From positions 32,632 through 96,631 of the forward strand of contig DJOI01000086.1 of the NCBI GenBank assembly GCA_002439605.1: DNA of 64,000 nucleotides, given 5' to 3'. The notes under the pieces are model-generated. The model had not been told where the DNA came from. It searched no databases and saw only the letters and a program-made list of their open reading frames with translations. This DNA is from Candidatus Segatella mututuai (GTDB lineage: Bacteria; Bacteroidota; Bacteroidia; Bacteroidales; Bacteroidaceae). Made by a program: the position numbers and the translations under genes. Every line of letters starts with the position of its first letter. Position 1 is the stretch's first letter. Below, piece after piece: positions 28,917 through 37,976 of this stretch.

Positions 28917-29145
28917 TTTTGCTATGATTAAAAAGTTTGTTCCTTATATTTTCAAACTTGGCATCGATGGCAATGCCAACTCCAAAGATAGATGCCACAT
29001 ACATGATGGACTGACCAAAATACCAGAGCACGTTGTCAGTCACATCCTTGGACAGGAAGTAGCTGATATAGACCAGTGCAATGGCGAAAGCCAAGACGGC
29101 CATGGCAGAGCCGTATTGAACCCATTCCTTAGTATTTCTCTGCAT
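28900..29145 (-). CDS. Holin-like small membrane protein
   Basis: 81 aa from the ATG at 29145, chosen because a consensus phage promoter (29162-29197) lies directly upstream and would be inside any longer frame. Two hydrophobic segments (about residues 10-31 and 43-61) and a charged Lys/Glu tail give a class II holin-like layout. The gene overlaps the amidase start. Holins form inner-membrane lesions that release the endolysin. No sequence motif proves the function. Confidence 0.6.
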   Translation of the reverse strand: MQRNTKEWVQYGSAMAVLAFAIALVYISYFLSKDVTDNVLWYFGQSIMYVASIFGVGIAIDAKFENIRNKLFNHSKNEKED

Positions 29146-29161
29146 ATTATCTTTTTTGATG

Positions 29162-29197
29162 CAAAGATAACAGGACACGCATGGATATAAAAATACG
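29162..29197 (-). promoter_or_regulatory. Phage-type promoter A (lysis operon)
   Basis: Minus strand: CGTATTTT, 20 bp, TATCTTTG, then GCATCAAAAAAGATAAT and the holin ATG. One of four copies sharing box sequence, spacing and leader (others at 40703, 46156 and 58677). Confidence 0.75.
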
Positions 29198-29226
29198 GCT
29201 TAACCAGCCGAAACCGATTAAGCCGT
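29195..29226 (-). terminator. Terminator of the DGR operon
   Basis: Perfect 9-bp arms ACGGCTTAA/TTAAGCCGT with a 14-base loop. On the minus strand the stem is followed by ATTTTTATAT. The T-run also forms the upstream box of promoter A, so operon end and next start are fused. Confidence 0.8.
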
Positions 29227-29255
29227 CAAGATATGGTTATAAATGATGGCAAAAG

Positions 29256-29735
29256 CTATTGATATAGACTCCAGTCAATGGCATCCTTCCTCGCCCACCC
29301 CTCGTTGATGGTGTCGTTAATGTGCCTCTGAACCGATAGATAAAAAGCCTTGAAGTCTTGCAATGTGGAGAATTCCTTGTAAACAGGTGTGTCCTCAGTG
29401 CCAAGCTTCACCTTGTATGGCAAGCTCTCGCCCTGCGTCTGCACAGCGAGGTCGTATGCAGCCTTGTAGTTGGCCTGGTTCTCTGCGGATAGCCACACCA
29501 ATTGGTTGTCGTATCTGAGTCCAGACAAGATCTTAAGGTCTGTCTGCTCATTTATGAAATTGGTGATGATGGTCTTGACCTCCTCAAGCGTTGGCTTGGA
29601 ATAGAACCGATGCTCCATGTAGTCAGCCGATCCATCCTCTTTTTTTTGCACATCGAAGCGGATGCGCCAATAGCCCCTCACAGGATTTGTACATTCCAAG
29701 AGCTGCACATCAGGGCTACCATTGATTTTTTCCAT
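29256..29735 (-). CDS. Phage protein downstream of the DGR reverse transcriptase
   Basis: 159 aa, soluble. Features are GYWRIRFDVQKKEDGSADYMEHRFYSKPTLEEVKTII and a C-terminal segment FSTLQDFKAFYLSVQRHINDTINEGWARKDAIDW, resembling in style tail-fibre-associated small proteins (DUF4376-like), but I cannot assign a family. The ATG directly follows the frame-corrected stop of the RT gene, so it is the last gene of the tail-fibre/DGR operon and ends at a strong terminator. A role in tail-fibre assembly is a guess from position. Confidence 0.55.
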   Translation of the reverse strand: MEKINGSPDVQLLECTNPVRGYWRIRFDVQKKEDGSADYMEHRFYSKPTLEEVKTIITNFINEQTDLKILSGLRYDNQLVWLSAENQANYKAAYDLAVQTQGESLPYKVKLGTEDTPVYKEFSTLQDFKAFYLSVQRHINDTINEGWARKDAIDWSLYQ

Positions 29736-30991
29736 TTAAGTGAAAATGTATTTGGTTTTACCATTGCCAAACGAGACGGCCTTGATGGTCGTCTCGAAAG
29801 GCAATCCATCAGGAGAATCTCAGCTATTTGGCTAAGCACATTTTTCATCTCTGCCGAGTTGGTGATGAATTTCTTCATCTGCCCCCCCATCTCAACTGAA
29901 ACCACACATCGGTCGTCACCCTCCTTGGTCTTGACCCCTAATTGGAAGTCATGGACAATCACCTGCAGGTTGGTCAACTCACGGATGGAGATGGTCTCAC
30001 CCGGAAAATATTTCTGGCCATTCTCTGGCTTGTAACTCACATTTAGATCTTTGAAAGATTTCATCGTTTTTTCTCCTATCAGTTTATTGTTAAGATTGGC
30101 GCAATCGGCATGCTTGGTCATGCCCCAGAACGAGGCGATGAGTTCACGGCGACGTTTGCGCGATTTGACTTTTTTGATTTTTGCAGCGAACTTCTCTTTG
30201 ATGCGCTTGCGAAGCTGCACATGGTCTGGATAGATGACATATCCCACAAAGTCGATGCCTTCGGTGACGGGGAAGACTCGCTCGTTTGGCTTGATCTCGA
30301 ATCCAATGGACTCCAGCATCTCGTGTATGGCATCACGGATCACCCATAGCTCAGCCTTGGATTCGGCAAGCACCAGACCGTCGTCACAATATCTGAAGTA
30401 ATGCTTGACAGCCATCTCATCTTTAAGCGGGTGGTCGAGGTGTATGGAGAGGATGAGATTGCCAGTGGCCTGTGAGGTGCGAAGCCCGAAGCTGATGCCC
30501 TGCTCCAGAAGGTCGATGAGACTGCCCAGTATCTTGAGCAAGGTCTTGTCCTTGAAGACGTGGGCATAGGCATCCTTGGCCAACTGGTGGTCAACATTGT
30601 CATAGAAATGACGGATGTCGAACTGATAGGCATACCTGATATGGGGATTGTCACGAAGCGCTGCGCTCACCTGCTGCATTATGTCGTGTGTGCCACGCCC
30701 CTTGATGCTCGCCCCTGTGGTGCGGATGAACCTGCGGTGCAGGTGTCGGTCAACCACCTGCATGATGGCATGGCAGCCGATGCGCCTCTCCATCTTGACA
30801 ATCTGCAATCTACGGTGCTTGCCATACTCGTATATGTCACGCTCACGGTATTCGGTCACGCTGAATGTGCCGTCGGCTATCTCTCGCTGCAGGTTGGCGA
30901 TGGCCTCCTCACGATGAGCCAACAGCTCTTGCCCCTCACGGCACTGTTTGCGGACGGCGCCCCGAAGAACTTGGTCGAAGGAGTCAGACAT
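29678..30991 (-). CDS. DGR-type reverse transcriptase (3' end frameshifted)
   Basis: Error-prone reverse transcriptase that copies a template repeat into the variable end of a target gene. Start at 30991 (MSDSFDQVL). RT motifs: FDIRHFYDNVDH (first catalytic Asp), FGLRTSQATGN with the DGR-typical SQ in place of SP, RYCDDGLVL (YxDD box), and FVGYVIYPDHVQLRKR. A C-terminal accessory domain follows (KSFKDLNVSYKPENG to the end). Near 29820 the frame is broken. Restoring one base, for example GAGATTCTCC to GAGAATTCTCC, would continue as ENSPDGLPFETTI and stop at 29736, one base before the next ATG. As sequenced, the frame ends in 20 nonsense residues overlapping the next gene. Confidence 0.9.
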   Translation of the reverse strand: MSDSFDQVLRGAVRKQCREGQELLAHREEAIANLQREIADGTFSVTEYRERDIYEYGKHRRLQIVKMERRIGCHAIMQVVDRHLHRRFIRTTGASIKGRGTHDIMQQVSAALRDNPHIRYAYQFDIRHFYDNVDHQLAKDAYAHVFKDKTLLKILGSLIDLLEQGISFGLRTSQATGNLILSIHLDHPLKDEMAVKHYFRYCDDGLVLAESKAELWVIRDAIHEMLESIGFEIKPNERVFPVTEGIDFVGYVIYPDHVQLRKRIKEKFAAKIKKVKSRKRRRELIASFWGMTKHADCANLNNKLIGEKTMKSFKDLNVSYKPENGQKYFPGETISIRELTNLQVIVHDFQLGVKTKEGDDRCVVSVEMGGQMKKFITNSAEMKNVLSQIAEILLMDCLSRRPSRPSRLAMVKPNTFSLKWKKSMVALMCSSWNVQIL

Positions 30992-31076
30992 GTTTCCGTA
31001 TTCGACGATTTCCTGTATGATATTGCCATCTCTCTGCATAGCCTTCCTTTATGGGGTCCGACTTCTTCGAGTCCAT
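30984..31076 (-). CDS. Possible 30-aa leader peptide before the RT gene
   Basis: An ATG at 31076 opens a 30-codon frame (MDSKKSDPIKEGYAERWQYH...) whose TGA overlaps the RT start ATG (ATGtcTGA), an arrangement typical of translational coupling. The same frame is open upstream through 31166, in register with the target gene after its TAG. No homolog is recognised. It may be just a coupling peptide, or a remnant of a longer protein. Confidence 0.3.
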   Translation of the reverse strand: MDSKKSDPIKEGYAERWQYHTGNRRIRKHV

Positions 31077-31153
31077 GAAGAACCTACCAAACTCTACCCA
31101 CCCCTTGATGTTTCGCTCCGTGAGCGTGGCTCGCCTCCCTCGGTCACTGCGAT

Positions 31154-31167
31154 GCCGACACGTCGGC
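31154..31167 (-). repeat. GC-rich hairpin directly after the variable region
   Basis: GCCGAC-GT-GTCGGC (or GCCGA with a CGTG tetraloop) begins at the target stop codon. Phage DGRs such as that of BPP-1 carry a similar hairpin/cruciform just downstream of VR that promotes retrohoming. Confidence 0.6.
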
Positions 31168-34100
31168 TATGCCGTAGAACCGATTGATAAGTAGATCAAA
31201 CGCGACCCGACACCCGAGTTCGTATACGACGCGTCGTAATTCGCACTCGTGTACGAGACACCGCCATGCGCATTCGCATAGTAGCAGCCACGATAGAGCA
31301 CACGGCCGGCAGAACCACTCACCCAATATTTGTCACCATAGTAAGTGCTTGCAGAGCCTGATGCGCTGCCGGCTGCGATGACATCTCCATATTGGGCATG
31401 ATAGACATTGGTTATCCAACTATCATTGAAGCTTGACACCTTGATGTATCTGATGCTGCCATCTGGCATGAAGATGCGGAGCATACCCGAATGTTCGTTG
31501 TCATTAGGCATGTCGCAGTTATCCACCATATCGTGTTTGTGACCGTAGATGTCCTCGTAGCCACAGCAGCAGATATTGTTGACCTGCTTGACGGTGGTCG
31601 CACCACTCTCCTCGTCGCCCTCCAAATACCAGGCGAACTGATGCACACCATAGTCAACAATGCTGTTGGTGACAGAGGCGTTGACGGCCTTGGCGGCATC
31701 ATAGCCGATGGTGTCTGTCATGCCGTGTGACATGGTGCCGCCAGTGGTACGGGCACTGGTATGCGAACCTGCGCCGCACTGCTCCTGCGAGTTGCGACGG
31801 CCATACTTCATGTAGAAGAGGTTGGCGATGTCGCTGTGCATGCCGAAGTCAATCTGCTGCATGCCCCTCTGTGTGGAATAGTAGTGGAAGTCGGACCACG
31901 CCATGTTAGCCGTGGTAGAGCCACCTGAGACACAGGCACGGAGCTTGTCGCCCACGACGGTGCTGCCCACGACGGCGCAAAGGTATTCGTCAATCTCCAC
32001 CCAATCTGGCTCCATGTCCTCAATCTTGTCGGAGTTGCTCAACACCACCTTCTCACCGGGAGTTGTCTTATTGACTGTGGCGCAAAGGGTCTTGGCTCCA
32101 TCTGGAATGTCGGATATGATGTATTGGCCACGCTCGAAGGAGAGGTTGATGGTCGGAACGATTACGTTGCTGATGACACTGCCATCCTCGGCGAGGAAGA
32201 GCGAGCAAATCATATTTGTGCCCGGAACGGTCGGGAAGCGGACTCGGCTGTAGCCCTCCACGTCAACCTTGATGACGACATAGTTGGAGTCAGCCACGTA
32301 TGACTCGCTGAGGGTCGGCTTGTTGGCGGTGAGCCTGTAGCCCTCTCGCCATCCGCCCTTGGTCTTCTTGATCTCGTCAATGGTCATCTGCACGGTGTCG
32401 GCAGAGACGGAAGGGGCTGTGCGGTTGACGGAGATACAGATGTAGTGCTTCTTGTGCAGATAATCATTGACTCCCTTGAACCAATGGTGTGGCTCCAGCA
32501 TCATGATGTCGCCCTCGGTGCTGTCGAGCTTGGCTGCAGAGCAGTCACGCACGCTTTTGGCATCGCCGTAGTAGTTGGAGTTGTCATCATGAAGCGGATA
32601 GTAGGTCATCTCACCGTCGAGGTTGTTGACGACCGTATCGATGCCCGCCATGTTGACACTGCGCTGCGTCGCCTTCTTGGTGACCTTGGCCAACACACGG
32701 TGTCGCTGGCTGAGATAGCTCTTGATGTGACCGGATGGCTGGTAGGCGTTGCCATACTTGTAGCCAGTCTCGTTGTCAAGGTTGCTGATGTTGGCATCGT
32801 CAGGCACGCTGTCATCAAACTCAACCATGGTGTATGGCGGCTGCATGATATTGAGCTCGGGGTAGTGCTGCCGGTATTTCTGGAACTCCACGTCGTCGAT
32901 GTATTGGGTGAGCAGGTATGAGCCTACGAGGCGGCAGGTGTCCACGTTGCCTCCGTCCTCATCGACACCGCCCATCTCCATGTACTGGCGGAGGAGCGAG
33001 CCGTCTCCCTCCTCGTTGATGCCTGTTATGCGGAGGTACTTGACGTTAGAGCACTTTGCCATGAGCTGCGTCCAGTCTATGCCAGGACAGCTGTCAACCA
33101 CCAGACGGGTGACGTTGTCAGTGCCCTCCAAGGTCAAGCCGCCCATCTGAAGCTTGGACAGGTATCTAAGGTCGATGGTCTGCAAGGTGGCAGGCAGAAC
33201 CGCCTTGGTGAGGGGCGAGCCCTTGGCGAAGGTGACACCTGTGAGGACGGTGTCCGACGCAAGGAACGACTCCAGCTTGGTGTTGGCGGAGAGATCTATG
33301 CTCGTGAGCTGCGGACTCTGCAGCCCGCCCATGTCGATGGAGCGGAGGTTTCTGCATCCATCGACGATGAGTTTGTTGAGTGTGGTCTGCGTGCCAGCGC
33401 AACTGATGTCGAGCGTGCGGAGTGCCGTGAGACTGCTCAGGTTGAGCGTCTGCAGGATGGCGTGGCTGACATCTGTAAGGTCAAGCTCCATGATGCGAGA
33501 GGCTCCATAGATATACTGAGGGTCGTTGACGATGAGGTCTGTGTCGAGGGTCAGCTGCACCTGCGCCCCCTTGTCGGCGGCGAGGACCGCGCTCTGGTGT
33601 GGCGTGCCGCTGGTGTATCCATAGCCGAAGAAGTAACGCTCGGAGGATGTTATCTTGATCTTGCGGTTGTCTGAGCCGAACTTGTAGCCGAAGTAACAGC
33701 CGAAGCTATCCTTGCGGTAAGTGCCGCAGACATACTGGCTGTCGAGGAGGGCAAAACGGTTTTGTATGGTGTAGCAACGGTGTGCGTATCGGCTACCCTG
33801 CAGCGCATACAGGTAGTCGTAGGTCATCGTGCCTGTCGTGGTCTTGACTCCCTCGATGAGCGGTGTGACATACTTGAAGATGCCGTCCTTGTTGTAGATG
33901 CGCTCGCACCAGTTGCCCATCTCCTCCTCGTTGAAGACTTTGAGGACGTATTCGAGCGACATGTTGCTGCGGATATTCTCGGCGACCTCGCGCAACTTCT
34001 CAGGGCAGGCACGCACCAAGTCCCACAGGATGCTGTCATGCCCTGCGAAGGCATAGCTGCCGATGCTGTCGTCGAACGTCTCATGGGTGATGGTGTAGTC

Positions 34101-37100
34101 GTATTTGAGGTATGAGTCATTGCGCACGCCGAAGAGGGTGTCCATGTCGTAAGGGATGAACATCCAGTGAAGTCCGTCCCATGTGACGAGCATCATGTTC
34201 TTGGCACGGCTATCGACACCCATGAAGTAGTCTGTTATCAGATACCATGCGAAAGGAGCCTCGTTGATGAAGTAGTCCTGGTACTCATTCTGGAACTTGT
34301 TCGGGTTGCCCTTGCAGGAGTATATCCACTGCCACATCCTCTGCACGGCCGCCTTGTCCTCTGCATCCGCCGTCGCCCATGTCTGGTCGGCCTTGAAGCG
34401 GAACTCCAAAGCCTCGTCGAAGCGTGCGAGGTCTGCCGTGCCGAATAGACAGATAGGCTCGGAGTTGTTGAGGAACTCCAGGCAGACGCACTTGTTGCGC
34501 TCGCCTGCAAGCGTCGCCTCGTCGTTGAAGCCCTCGATGTCCTCGAAGCCATAGACGATGGCAGAGCCGGACTTCTCATTGTTGAAGTTGTACTTGCCGA
34601 GATATGCGTTGTTGCCATCGCCGTTCTCGTCATAGAAGCAGTCGATTGGAAAGCCATCGACACCGATGCGCACGTCATACTCTCCCTTGTAGGCTGCCTG
34701 TGGAGGCGTGAGCCATCCGCAACGCTTGAAGACATCGTTGACGATGCGCACGGCACCCGTGTTGTGGGTGGAGGACGAGTCTGAGAAGTCAGCCTTGATG
34801 CAGAAGATGTCAACAGGTCGTGCGCCTGGCTTGAAGGAGTATCGGAAGCCCTCCTGCAGAACTCCATCAACAAAAAGCTGCGTACCGTATTTCTCGCTAC
34901 GGCTCATGTAGATGCGGTAGTTCTTGCGTGGGTATGTGGTGGATGATGTGCCCTGGATGCGGAGACCGCACTGCTTGATGACAAAGTCGTACTTCTTGCC
35001 GTATGGCGAGTAGAAGTAGATGTCAACAGATATCTCGAACTTCTTGTTGTTGGTTTGGTTGAGCAGGTCGATGTCGCCTACGATGCGCATCACGCCCTTG
35101 CCTTGTGCACGGAGCCTGTCGATGTCAATGTCCGTACCCTCGTCGTTCATCACGGCATTGCTCTGGAACAGCACCACCATCTCGTCGCTTGTCTTGCGAT
35201 CGACGATGTAGTTGGACAGTTCCTCGTCATCGGAGATGGCACGGTCGTATATGCGGAGGTTACGAAGCTCCACGTCTGCATCGTCGGACAAAACGCGGAT
35301 GTTGGCAGGCGTCTGCTGTATCATGGAGTCGGTGGATGCGAAGCGAACCGATCCCGATAGGATGCCGTTGACATAGAGCTGTAGGAGACGGTTGCCGCCC
35401 TTGCCACTGACCACGAAGGCAATCTTATAGTTCGTGCCGGAGGCGAACTTGGTGCTCACTTCTGTTCCTGCAGTCGTGCGTATCTTAGCCTCCTGCGTTG
35501 TCATCTGGAAACCGACGCCATCAGCCATGCAGTCGAGGATGACACCGTCACGGTCGGTGACATTGTCACACATCAGCTCCATCTCGTAGGTCGCACCCGT
35601 GGCGGTGGCATCGGTGGAGAACGGCTTGAAGCCGATCTCGATGTTGGCTCCGTTGGTCAGGAGCAGGGCATCGCCCGTCCAACCGTTGGAAGACCAGTCG
35701 AAACTCCCGAACTGTGTACTGACGTCACCATACTCCCACGTGGCTGGGTTGGCCTCGCTGCTCGCACGGCCAGAGGCTGTGAGCTTCAGCTGCAAGCCCG
35801 CCGTGGTCTCTGCAACGTCAACGCCGCTCTTCTCCACCTCCACAAAGAACTGATAGGTAGTGCCACCACACTCGAAGCGCATCTCGATAGTGCCCTGGTC
35901 GAGGAATCGGTTGGTGTAAGCCTGCAGGGTGCGAGGCACGCTGACGGTCTGTGTCTTGATGCCGTCACGATAAACGGACACGGATGCAGGTGTCGTGGTC
36001 GGGTCGTATGCCACGAAGTCGAAGGACATCTGCTCGTATTGGCCAGCCTTGATGATGGGTGTCAAGTGGTCGTCGGTGAAGATGGCGCCATCGGTGGAAA
36101 TTATTTTCGCACCGATGTAAGGGGTGTCGGTCGCACCCCTCAATATATCCAAATATATGCTGTCGGAGCGGAGTGTGAGCGTAGGGCTCGCCTCCATCTC
36201 AGCCACCATCTGGATGGTGTGGCGACCATCGTCAAGCCCCGTCATGGAGAGGTTGAAGCTGCCGTTGGTGGTGCCGCTTCGGGTGACGGTCTGGGCATTG
36301 CGCTGCTTGCCATCGACATAGAGGGTCACTACCTTGGTGCCCGAACCGCTGACTGCGAAGGGAATGTTGATGGTGTCGTTATCGCCATAGCCCCCTTGTG
36401 CCACGCACTCGGCGATGTTGAAGGACGAGGCGAGAGAGAGCGTGACCACCTTGACGGACACATAGGCCTGCTTGGTCTGCGCCTTGCCTGTCAAAGGGTC
36501 GGTGGTGGAGGCGACAACGTAGATGTCGGTCGTGCCGAGCTGCAGGTATTTGGTGAGGTCGAGCTGGTAACTACCTGCGCTCACTTCCTCGATGGTGTCG
36601 CTGTAGATGGTGGTCGCACCGAGGCGCATCTGTATCTGTATGGTGGCCTTCTGACCAGTAGATTGTCCCTTCTCGTCACCAGAACTGTACTGATGATCGT
36701 AGGTGTAGGTGAGCATGGCGTTGCCGCCCTTCTTGACGATGGCATTGTCAACCACAGCCGATATGAGAATCTTGGTGGTGGAAGTCTCGCCGCCACCGCC
36801 ACCAGAGCCCATGGGCAAGTCAAGGGTGGTGATCTCACCGCCACGTTTGTTCTTGAGACTGACGTGGACGGATGTCTCGTCGTCGCTCACCTCCACGTCT
36901 GCGGAGGCGAGGGTATTGCCCTCAATCTCGTTGAGCTTGGCAGCTACAGCCTTGTTTTCCACCGGGTTGGTGCTGTCTTGGTCAAGCGTCTCGTCAACCT
37001 CCACTGTCGGGATGGTGATGTCGATGTTGCCCGTGGAGTCCGGTGTCTGCTTCTCGCCATTGACGGTGATCTGCTTGACCGTGCCGGCACCACCGAAGTC

Positions 37101-37955
37101 CTCCCATGAGACGGCTTGCTCCCATGTGGAGAGGTCTGTGCCGACGAACTGCTTGGTGAGCCACTTGCCCTGCGATACCTCGAAGGTGACGCAGAGACCC
37201 TTGGAGCGGTTTTTCTCAGGCACAGCCACGATGGCGGTGTCGATGGTATAGTAGCCTGCATCGAGAGGCACTTGGTCTGTGACGTTGTAGGTATTGCCAC
37301 CCTTGCCGCCTGCCGAGGACTTGATGGACTCCTTCAGCTCGTCGCTCAGCATGTCCTCGGAGATGCCGCCCTGCTCCAAGGCATTGAAATGCTCGGTGGT
37401 TTTCTGGGCGAGTGCGGAGATATTGTCGGCGAGTGCCTTGTTGGTGCCAGCCTGTGAGGTGACGTGCTGCTCGAATGCCTCGTCCTTGGAGCGCATGTCT
37501 GCCAGCTCATCGGCGAGCACCTGCTTGGTGCCAGGGTCGAGCACCGCCTTGGTTGATGTGGCGGGCAGGAACACCTCGCCCTTGTTTTGCAACATGCGCA
37601 CCTTGGTGGCGACCAGTTGCGTGAGGTCGCTGACAGGGTCTGACGGCGAGACGTAGGCGGTCACGTCGATGGTGCCGCCGACATTCCACTTCTCGCCCGT
37701 GTTGGTCCACGTGCCAGGCGTGTCGCACTTATAGACTATGGCATTGGCCAATTCGCCGACAAAGGCGTAGTCGCCCTTGTCGGGGTTGGGATAGGTTGCC
37801 TTCAGCTCTGCCTCGTTGGAGAAGAGATACTTGCGCTTGTTGGTCTGCTCCAACTCGGTGATGGCGGTGAGAATCAAGCCGAAGTTGGCGTTGATGCTCT
37901 CCACGACATTGCCGAATGTCGTGCCTGAAGAGGGAACTTTGTTAAGATCTTCCAT
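31167..37955 (-). CDS. Giant tail-fibre / receptor-binding protein, DGR target
   Basis: 2262 aa. The N-terminal 400 residues are a virion-attachment and coiled part (VVESINANFGLILTAITELEQTNKRKYLF) with a Gly-rich hinge. Ig-like beta repeats follow (about 400-730), then a LamG-like lectin segment (about 740-930, VGFQMTTQEAKIRT, LRIYDRAISDDEEL). A CotH-kinase-like segment comes next (about 980-1290, IQGTSSTTYPRKNYRIYM and FIPYDMDTLFG), then leucine-rich repeats (about 1490-1650, LSSLTALRTLDIS). The C-terminus is a DGR C-type-lectin fold: YYGDKYWVSGSAGRVLYRG ... GVGSRLIY. The variable codons lie at 2223-2249. Likely the adsorption tip whose binding site is diversified. CotH and LamG calls rest on motif resemblance only. 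Confidence 0.85.
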   Translation of the reverse strand: MEDLNKVPSSGTTFGNVVESINANFGLILTAITELEQTNKRKYLFSNEAELKATYPNPDKGDYAFVGELANAIVYKCDTPGTWTNTGEKWNVGGTIDVTAYVSPSDPVSDLTQLVATKVRMLQNKGEVFLPATSTKAVLDPGTKQVLADELADMRSKDEAFEQHVTSQAGTNKALADNISALAQKTTEHFNALEQGGISEDMLSDELKESIKSSAGGKGGNTYNVTDQVPLDAGYYTIDTAIVAVPEKNRSKGLCVTFEVSQGKWLTKQFVGTDLSTWEQAVSWEDFGGAGTVKQITVNGEKQTPDSTGNIDITIPTVEVDETLDQDSTNPVENKAVAAKLNEIEGNTLASADVEVSDDETSVHVSLKNKRGGEITTLDLPMGSGGGGGETSTTKILISAVVDNAIVKKGGNAMLTYTYDHQYSSGDEKGQSTGQKATIQIQMRLGATTIYSDTIEEVSAGSYQLDLTKYLQLGTTDIYVVASTTDPLTGKAQTKQAYVSVKVVTLSLASSFNIAECVAQGGYGDNDTINIPFAVSGSGTKVVTLYVDGKQRNAQTVTRSGTTNGSFNLSMTGLDDGRHTIQMVAEMEASPTLTLRSDSIYLDILRGATDTPYIGAKIISTDGAIFTDDHLTPIIKAGQYEQMSFDFVAYDPTTTPASVSVYRDGIKTQTVSVPRTLQAYTNRFLDQGTIEMRFECGGTTYQFFVEVEKSGVDVAETTAGLQLKLTASGRASSEANPATWEYGDVSTQFGSFDWSSNGWTGDALLLTNGANIEIGFKPFSTDATATGATYEMELMCDNVTDRDGVILDCMADGVGFQMTTQEAKIRTTAGTEVSTKFASGTNYKIAFVVSGKGGNRLLQLYVNGILSGSVRFASTDSMIQQTPANIRVLSDDADVELRNLRIYDRAISDDEELSNYIVDRKTSDEMVVLFQSNAVMNDEGTDIDIDRLRAQGKGVMRIVGDIDLLNQTNNKKFEISVDIYFYSPYGKKYDFVIKQCGLRIQGTSSTTYPRKNYRIYMSRSEKYGTQLFVDGVLQEGFRYSFKPGARPVDIFCIKADFSDSSSTHNTGAVRIVNDVFKRCGWLTPPQAAYKGEYDVRIGVDGFPIDCFYDENGDGNNAYLGKYNFNNEKSGSAIVYGFEDIEGFNDEATLAGERNKCVCLEFLNNSEPICLFGTADLARFDEALEFRFKADQTWATADAEDKAAVQRMWQWIYSCKGNPNKFQNEYQDYFINEAPFAWYLITDYFMGVDSRAKNMMLVTWDGLHWMFIPYDMDTLFGVRNDSYLKYDYTITHETFDDSIGSYAFAGHDSILWDLVRACPEKLREVAENIRSNMSLEYVLKVFNEEEMGNWCERIYNKDGIFKYVTPLIEGVKTTTGTMTYDYLYALQGSRYAHRCYTIQNRFALLDSQYVCGTYRKDSFGCYFGYKFGSDNRKIKITSSERYFFGYGYTSGTPHQSAVLAADKGAQVQLTLDTDLIVNDPQYIYGASRIMELDLTDVSHAILQTLNLSSLTALRTLDISCAGTQTTLNKLIVDGCRNLRSIDMGGLQSPQLTSIDLSANTKLESFLASDTVLTGVTFAKGSPLTKAVLPATLQTIDLRYLSKLQMGGLTLEGTDNVTRLVVDSCPGIDWTQLMAKCSNVKYLRITGINEEGDGSLLRQYMEMGGVDEDGGNVDTCRLVGSYLLTQYIDDVEFQKYRQHYPELNIMQPPYTMVEFDDSVPDDANISNLDNETGYKYGNAYQPSGHIKSYLSQRHRVLAKVTKKATQRSVNMAGIDTVVNNLDGEMTYYPLHDDNSNYYGDAKSVRDCSAAKLDSTEGDIMMLEPHHWFKGVNDYLHKKHYICISVNRTAPSVSADTVQMTIDEIKKTKGGWREGYRLTANKPTLSESYVADSNYVVIKVDVEGYSRVRFPTVPGTNMICSLFLAEDGSVISNVIVPTINLSFERGQYIISDIPDGAKTLCATVNKTTPGEKVVLSNSDKIEDMEPDWVEIDEYLCAVVGSTVVGDKLRACVSGGSTTANMAWSDFHYYSTQRGMQQIDFGMHSDIANLFYMKYGRRNSQEQCGAGSHTSARTTGGTMSHGMTDTIGYDAAKAVNASVTNSIVDYGVHQFAWYLEGDEESGATTVKQVNNICCCGYEDIYGHKHDMVDNCDMPNDNEHSGMLRIFMPDGSIRYIKVSSFNDSWITNVYHAQYGDVIAAGSASGSASTYYGDKYWVSGSAGRVLYRGCYYANAHGGVSYTSANYDASYTNSGVGSRLIYLSIGSTA
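31198..31300 (-). other. DGR variable region (VR)
   Basis: Last 35 or so codons of the target. Between 31212 and 31286 nearly every exposed position is an NNC/NNT codon (TGC, TAC, TAT, AAT, CAT, GGC, GGT, AGT, GAC), as expected if AAC/AAT codons of a template were copied with adenine mutagenesis. The rest is constant (GTC TCG, ACG, GCG, GTC GGG TCG CGT). The constant end and hairpin follow. The matching template repeat was not seen by eye. Confidence 0.75.
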
Positions 37956-37976
37956 AAAATTTTAAGTTTGTATGAT

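Noticed and set aside
31167..31169. Phage-wide recoding of TAG as a sense codon
   Set aside because: Several small genes (hicA, the gp10-like gene) end correctly at TAG at positions where the protein would otherwise run into neighbours.
36039..37109. 356-codon plus-strand frame over the DGR target gene
   Set aside because: Antisense shadow; the minus-strand frame runs 2262 codons with a clear start and domains.
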